From Gammaproteobacteria bacterium (GTDB taxonomy: Bacteria > Pseudomonadota > Gammaproteobacteria > Pseudomonadales > Pseudomonadaceae), in the NCBI GenBank assembly GCA_018826895.1, contig JAHJYA010000081.1, positions 1-64,000 on the forward strand: a stretch of DNA of 64,000 bases, read 5' to 3'. This document shows positions 59,475 to 64,000 of this stretch, one piece after another. Below the pieces are notes generated by a model that did not search any database, had not been told where the DNA came from, and was given only the letters and a program-made list of their open reading frames with translations. Both the position numbers and the translations under genes were made by a program. The first letter of the stretch is position 1. The number at the start of each line of letters is the position of its first letter.

Positions 59475-60587
59475 TTAGCGCTCCAGCAAGATCCGCAGCA
59501 TACGCCGCAGCGGTTCGGCCGCACCCCATAGCAACTGGTCACCCACGGTGAACGCACCGAGGTACTGCGAACCCATATTGAGTTTGCGCAGACGACCAAC
59601 CGGTACACTCAGGGTCCCCGTCACAGCCGTCGGACCCAGCTCGCGGATGCTCGCTTCACGCTGGTTCGGCACCAGCTTGACCCAGGGGTTGTGCTGGCTG
59701 ATCAGACCTTCGATATCCGACAGCGGCACATCCTTGTTCAGCTTGATGGTCAGCGCCTGGCTGTGGCAACGCATGGCACCGATGCGCACGCACAGGCCGT
59801 CGACAGGGATCGGGTTCTTGAAGCGACCGAGAATCTTGTTGGTTTCCGCCTGCCCTTTCCACTCTTCACGGCTCTGGCCATTCGGCAGTTCCTTGTCGAT
59901 ATAAGGAATCAGGCTGCCAGCCAGGGGCACGCCGAAATTGTCGACCGGGAACGACTCACCGCGCATGGCTTCAGCTACTTTGCGGTCGATATCCAGAATG
60001 GCGCTGGCTGGATCGGCCAGCTCATCGGCTACCGAGGCGTTGATCGCGCCCATCTGCTTGATCAGCTCGCGCATGTTCTGCGCGCCGGCGCCGGATGCCG
60101 CCTGATAGGTCATAGCGCTCATCCACTCGACCAGGCCAGCCTCGTAAAGGCCGCCCAGGGCCATCAGCATCAGGCTGACGGTGCAGTTGCCGCCGATGTA
60201 GTTCTTGGTGCCAGCATCCAGCTGCTGGTCGATCACCTTGCGGTTGACCGGATCAAGCACAATGACCGAGCTGTCATCCATGCGCAGCGACGAGGCGGCA
60301 TCGATCCAGTAGCCCTGCCAGCCGGCTTCACGCAGCTTGGGGAAGACTTCGCTGGTGTAGTCGCCGCCCTGGCAGGTCAGAATCACGTCCAGGCTTTTCA
60401 GCTCGTCAATGCTGTAGGCGTCCTTCAAAGGCGCCGTTTCCTTGCCAATCGCAGGGCCTTGGCCGCCAACATTGGAGGTGGTGAAGAACACCGGTTCGAT
60501 CAAGTCGAAGTCCTGCTCTTCCAGCATGCGTTGCATCAGCACGGAACCGACCATGCCGCGCCAACCGATCAGACCTACACGTTTCAT
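59475..60587 (-). CDS. asd: Aspartate-semialdehyde dehydrogenase
   Basis: 370-residue enzyme reducing aspartyl phosphate to the semialdehyde, the branch point to lysine, methionine and threonine. The NADP motif [14 protein letters not shown] starts at residue 4. Catalytic Cys135 is in GGNCTVSL and the catalytic His in [12 protein letters not shown] (near 270). ATG 60587 has AGGTG upstream; GTG 60593 is also open. It follows leuB by 54 bases. Confidence 0.96.
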   Translation of the reverse strand: MKRVGLIGWRGMVGSVLMQRMLEEQDFDLIEPVFFTTSNVGGQGPAIGKETAPLKDAYSIDELKSLDVILTCQGGDYTSEVFPKLREAGWQGYWIDAASSLRMDDSSVIVLDPVNRKVIDQQLDAGTKNYIGGNCTVSLMLMALGGLYEAGLVEWMSAMTYQAASGAGAQNMRELIKQMGAINASVADELADPASAILDIDRKVAEAMRGESFPVDNFGVPLAGSLIPYIDKELPNGQSREEWKGQAETNKILGRFKNPIPVDGLCVRIGAMRCHSQALTIKLNKDVPLSDIEGLISQHNPWVKLVPNQREASIRELGPTAVTGTLSVPVGRLRKLNMGSQYLGAFTVGDQLLWGAAEPLRRMLRILLER

Positions 60588-60611
60588 AACCACTACACCT
60601 ATATAAGCTGA

Positions 60612-60631
60612 CCGCCGGAACCCTCCGGCGG
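60612..60631. terminator. Hairpin between leuB and asd
   Basis: CCGCCGGA-ACCC-TCCGGCGG, a perfect eight-base stem with no T run on either strand. It may be a weak terminator or processing site separating leuCDB from asd. Confidence 0.5.
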
Positions 60632-60641
60632 GCCAAGAAGA

Positions 60642-61724
60642 TTACAGACTACGCAGCGCTTCGACTACCGCATCACCCATTGCCGCCGTGCCGACTTTGG
60701 TCGTACCGGCGCTATGGATATCACCGGTACGCAGGCCCTGATCCAGCACGTTGCTTACAGCCAACTCAATGGCATCGGCTGCAGCCGTCTGATTGAAGCT
60801 GTAACGCAGCATCATCGACACCGACAGAATGGTCGCCAACGGGTTGGCAATGCCCTGCCCGGCGATATCCGGCGCACTGCCGTGGCACGGCTCGTACATA
60901 CCCTTGTTGTTGGCATCCAGGGACGCCGACGGCAGCATGCCGATGGAGCCGGTGAGCATGGAGGCTTCATCCGAAAGAATGTCGCCGAACATATTGTCGG
61001 TGACCATCACGTCGAACTGCTTCGGCGCACGCACCAACTGCATCGCTGCGTTGTCGACGTACATGTGGCTGAGTTCGACGTCCGGATAATCCTTGGCCAC
61101 TTCAATCACCACGGCGCGCCAGAGTTGGCTGGAGGCCAGCACGTTGGCCTTGTCCACCGAGCAAAGCTTCTTGCCACGCACGCGGGCCATGTCGAAGCCG
61201 ACACGGGCGATACGGCGGATTTCGCTCTCGCTGTACGGCAATGTGTCGTAGGCCATGCGCTCGCCGTTTTCCAGCAGCTTGCTCTCGCGTGGCTGACCGA
61301 AATAGATCCCGCCGGTCAACTCACGCACGATGAGGATATCCAGACCCGCGACGATTTCGCGCTTGAGACTGGAAGCATCGGCCAGTTGCGGATAGAGAAT
61401 CGCCGGACGCAGGTTGCCAAACAGGCCCAGCTGCGAACGAATCTTCAGCAGGCCACGCTCTGGGCGGATCGCCGGGTCGATGGTGTCCCACTTCGGGCCG
61501 CCTACAGCGCCGAGCAGAATGGCATCGGCGGCCTTGGCGCGGGCCAGGGTTTCGTCGGCCAGTGGCACGCCATAACGATCGATGGCCGCACCACCGAGGT
61601 CGTCGAAACTCAGTTCAAAACCCAGGTTGTACTTGTCGTTGGCCAGGTTCAGCACCTTGACCGCTTCGGCCATGATTTCCGGACCGATACCGTCGCCGGG
61701 GAGAATCAGAATCTGCTTGGACAT
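60642..61724 (-). CDS. leuB: 3-isopropylmalate dehydrogenase
   Basis: 360-residue NAD-dependent dehydrogenase of leucine synthesis. [16 protein letters not shown] is at the N-terminus, and [12 protein letters not shown] and the metal Asp region ([17 protein letters not shown]) are intact. It is the third gene of leuCDB, 50 bases after leuD. Confidence 0.97.
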   Translation of the reverse strand: MSKQILILPGDGIGPEIMAEAVKVLNLANDKYNLGFELSFDDLGGAAIDRYGVPLADETLARAKAADAILLGAVGGPKWDTIDPAIRPERGLLKIRSQLGLFGNLRPAILYPQLADASSLKREIVAGLDILIVRELTGGIYFGQPRESKLLENGERMAYDTLPYSESEIRRIARVGFDMARVRGKKLCSVDKANVLASSQLWRAVVIEVAKDYPDVELSHMYVDNAAMQLVRAPKQFDVMVTDNMFGDILSDEASMLTGSIGMLPSASLDANNKGMYEPCHGSAPDIAGQGIANPLATILSVSMMLRYSFNQTAAADAIELAVSNVLDQGLRTGDIHSAGTTKVGTAAMGDAVVEALRSL

Positions 61725-61774
61725 GCTTTTCTCAACTCATTAATCGGCGAGTGACGAATGCACTCGCCCGCTGA

Positions 61775-62422
61775 TTACTTGATTGCGCCGAACAGCCAAG
61801 GGCTGCGCTGCTGATAAGTGGTTTCAAAGGTCTTGATCGCGTCGCTGTCCTGCAGGGTCAGGCCGATATCATCCAGACCGTTGAGCAGGCAATGCTTGCG
61901 GAAGGCATCGACCTCGAAGCTGTACTGCACGCCATCCGGGCGGGTCACGGTTTGCGCGGCCAGGTCGACGGTCAACTGATAGCCGACAGTAGCTTCGGCC
62001 TGCTGGAACAGCGCATCGACCTCTTCTTCTTTGAGGATGATCGGCAGCAGACCATTCTTGAAGCTGTTGTTGAAGAAAATATCGGCAAAGCTCGGCGCGA
62101 TGATGGTGCGGAAGCCGTACTCCTCAAGCGCCCAGGGCGCGTGCTCGCGGGATGAACCGCAACCGAAGTTTTCCCGCGCCAGCAGCACGCTGGCACCCTG
62201 ATAACGAGGGAAGTTGAGTACGAAGTCCTGGTTCACCGGACGCTTGGAGTTGTCCTGATTCGGCTGGCCGACATCATGGTAGCGCCACTCATCGAACAGG
62301 TTCGGGCCAAAGCCGGTGCGCTTGATCGACTTCAAGAACTGCTTGGGGATGATCTGGTCAGTGTCGACGTTGGCGCGATCCAGTGGAGCGACCAGGCCGG
62401 TGTGTTGAGTAAAGGCTTTCAT
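61775..62422 (-). CDS. leuD: 3-isopropylmalate dehydratase small subunit
   Basis: 215-residue small subunit of isopropylmalate isomerase. Markers are [15 protein letters not shown] and [16 protein letters not shown]. It forms a heterodimer with LeuC, whose gene ends 10 bases upstream. Confidence 0.97.
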   Translation of the reverse strand: MKAFTQHTGLVAPLDRANVDTDQIIPKQFLKSIKRTGFGPNLFDEWRYHDVGQPNQDNSKRPVNQDFVLNFPRYQGASVLLARENFGCGSSREHAPWALEEYGFRTIIAPSFADIFFNNSFKNGLLPIILKEEEVDALFQQAEATVGYQLTVDLAAQTVTRPDGVQYSFEVDAFRKHCLLNGLDDIGLTLQDSDAIKTFETTYQQRSPWLFGAIK

Positions 62423-62432
62423 CGTCAGCTCC

Positions 62433-63860
62433 TTAGGCCTGGATCAATTCGCGCACATCGATAAAGCGGCCGGTCACCGCAGCGGCGGCGGCCATCGCCG
62501 GGCTGACTAGGTGAGTACGCCCACCAGCGCCCTGACGACCTTCGAAGTTGCGGTTGGAGGTGGAGGCGCAATGCTCGCCACTGCCGAGTTTGTCCGGGTT
62601 CATCGCCAGGCACATGGAGCAACCCGGCTCACGCCATTCAAAGCCGGCTTCGATAAAGATGTGGTGCAAACCTTCTTTCTCCGCCTGGGCTTTGACCAAG
62701 CCGGAGCCCGGCACCACCATTGCCTGCTTGATGGTGCTGGCGACCTTGCGGCCCTTGGCCACTTCAGCGGCGGCGCGCAGGTCTTCAATCCGCGAGTTGG
62801 TGCAGGAGCCGATAAATACGCGATCCAGTTGGATATCGGTGATCGCCTGATTGGCCTGCAGGCCCATGTATTTCAGGGCGCGGGTGATCGAATCCTTCTT
62901 CACCGGATCGTTTTCGGCGGCCGGATCCGGCACATTCTGGTCAACCGCCAGAACCATTTCAGGCGAAGTCCCCCAGCTAACCTGCGGTTTGATGTCTTCA
63001 GCCTTCAGCTCGACCACAGTGTCAAACACCGCGTCCTCGTCGGACACCAGGTCTTGCCACTGCGCCACGGCCTTGGCCCAATCCGCACCCTTGGGTGCGA
63101 ACGGGCGGCCTTCGACGTAGGCGATGGTTTTCTCATCTACCGCCACCAGGCCAACACGGGCACCGGCTTCGATGGACATGTTGCAGATGGTCATGCGCCC
63201 TTCCAGGGACAGTTCGCGGATCGCACTACCAGCGAACTCCAACGCGTGACCGTTGCCACCGGCAGTGCCGATCTTGCCGATTATTGCGAGGACGATGTCC
63301 TTGGCTGTAACGCCGAACGGCAGCTTGCCTTCAACACGCACTTGCATGTTCTTCATTTTCTTCGCCACCAGACACTGGGTGGCGAGCACGTGCTCGACCT
63401 CCGAAGTGCCAATGCCGTGGGCCAGTGCACCGAATGCACCATGGGTCGAAGTGTGCGAATCGCCGCAGACCACGGTCATGCCTGGCAGGGTGGCGCCCTG
63501 CTCCGGGCCGACGACGTGGACGATGCCCTGGCGGATATCGTTCATCTTGAACTCAAGGATGCCGAAGTCATCGCAGTTCTCGTCCAGGGTTTGCACCTGA
63601 ATGCGCGACACCTCATCGGCGATGGCTTCCAGGCCACCCTGACGCTCGGCCTTGGTGGTCGGCACGTTGTGGTCTGGGGTGGCGATGTTGGCGTCGATGC
63701 GCCACGGCTTGCGACCCGCCAGGCGCAGCCCTTCGAAAGCCTGGGGCGAGGTCACTTCGTGAAGGATATGCCGGTCGATGTAGATCAGCGACGAGCCATC
63801 GTCACGGCGCTTTACTTCGTGCATTTCCCAGAGCTTGTCGTACAGCGTTTTGCCGGCCAT
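62433..63860 (-). CDS. leuC: 3-isopropylmalate dehydratase large subunit
   Basis: 475-residue aconitase-family subunit carrying the [4Fe-4S] cluster. Cluster ligands are visible as [13 protein letters not shown] and CSMCLAMN. It also has [20 protein letters not shown]. It is the first gene of the leuCDB operon. A dispersed palindromic element begins 28 bases upstream of its ATG, so the promoter lies inside or beyond that element. Confidence 0.97.
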   Translation of the reverse strand: MAGKTLYDKLWEMHEVKRRDDGSSLIYIDRHILHEVTSPQAFEGLRLAGRKPWRIDANIATPDHNVPTTKAERQGGLEAIADEVSRIQVQTLDENCDDFGILEFKMNDIRQGIVHVVGPEQGATLPGMTVVCGDSHTSTHGAFGALAHGIGTSEVEHVLATQCLVAKKMKNMQVRVEGKLPFGVTAKDIVLAIIGKIGTAGGNGHALEFAGSAIRELSLEGRMTICNMSIEAGARVGLVAVDEKTIAYVEGRPFAPKGADWAKAVAQWQDLVSDEDAVFDTVVELKAEDIKPQVSWGTSPEMVLAVDQNVPDPAAENDPVKKDSITRALKYMGLQANQAITDIQLDRVFIGSCTNSRIEDLRAAAEVAKGRKVASTIKQAMVVPGSGLVKAQAEKEGLHHIFIEAGFEWREPGCSMCLAMNPDKLGSGEHCASTSNRNFEGRQGAGGRTHLVSPAMAAAAAVTGRFIDVRELIQA

Positions 63861-63887
63861 TAGCGGGTCCTCATCAGCGTCTTTCGG

Positions 63888-64000
63888 GCACCTCTAAAAA
63901 CTACCTGCGTTGCCATCGCGGCGTTAAAAACAGGCTCAGAATGCTCATTTACAACACGTAAACTCCGCTTCTTCGCCTGTTTTTGCCTTGCGCTGGCTGC
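63888..64000. repeat. MITE-like dispersed element, family 1, copy cut by the window edge
   Basis: GCACCTCTAAAAACTACCTG and the following 95 bases match 14998-15124, with a 14-base shorter centre. The inner stem is AAAAACAGGC/GCCTGTTTTT, where the other copy has AAAAACAAGC/GCTTGTTTTT. The orientation relative to the downstream gene is the same as in the other copy. The right end is outside the window. Confidence 0.8.

Noticed and set aside
62511..63863. Plus-strand open frame of 450 codons opposite leuC
   Set aside because: Shadow of leuC, with no motifs and no ribosome site; leuC carries the complete aconitase signatures.

Overview
The window is an ordinary chromosomal segment of a Pseudomonas-type gammaproteobacterium. 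Three things point there. Codon use is GC-rich throughout. REP hairpins of the Pseudomonas type (GTAGGAGC cores) occur between genes. Most telling is the gene order: leuCDB-asd-usg-fimV-truA-trpF-accD-folC-SPOR-cvpA-purF-metZ, followed by a full Xcp type II secretion locus and, further on, fadH, nadK, rhomboid and pepN. From memory this matches the P. aeruginosa backbone closely. I see no phage, integrase, transposase or CRISPR array. The accessory content consists of small palindromic repeats in the intergenic gaps.

Layout. 427-2824 (+): pxpABC, the 5-oxoproline (pyroglutamate) hydrolysing system. 2962-9756 (+): a tight operon of MoxR ATPase, DUF58, DUF4381, two VWA proteins and BatD, a cell-envelope chaperone or stress operon. 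9764-10588 (+) is an AraC regulator, convergent with a LysE-type exporter (10715-11308, -). 11491-18766 (-): a four-gene envelope cluster of DUF1302 barrel, DUF1329, a YCF48/BNR-repeat protein and an MMPL/RND transporter, probably for a hydrophobic compound. 19336-25920 (-): pepN, DUF2797, yeaC-like, rhomboid protease, metallophosphatase and nadK, which carries an in-frame stop codon. 26009-33420: DUF1853 (+), then a cNMP/rhodanese protein, a PLP enzyme, a coiled-coil protein, an NTF2-like protein and fadH (all -). 33605-35577 (+): a cysteine-free nitrilase-like protein and an AraC regulator. 35589-36240: a 28-codon gene and a tRNA Val-Asp-Asp operon (-). 36279-46455: the xcp type II secretion genes, xcpR-Z (-) divergent from xcpPQ (+). 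46506-63860 (-): the SDR/metZ/purF/cvpA/SPOR/folC/accD/trpF/truA/fimV/usg/asd/leuBDC block.

How the genes work together. leuCDB makes the leucine precursor. asd, metZ, trpF, purF, folC and accD feed amino acid, purine, folate and fatty-acid synthesis. fimV and xcp serve envelope machines (twitching motility and exoprotein secretion). The Bat operon and the DUF1302/1329/YCF48/MMPL cluster are also envelope systems, but their substrates are unknown.

The points most worth checking are: the nonsense codon inside the normally essential nadK; a chimeric second tRNA-Asp whose two acceptor halves do not pair; and three families of transposase-free palindromic elements. One family shows a compensatory base change between its two copies. 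Another carries inverted REP pairs and is flanked by direct repeats. Two insertions lie between a stop codon and that gene's own terminator.
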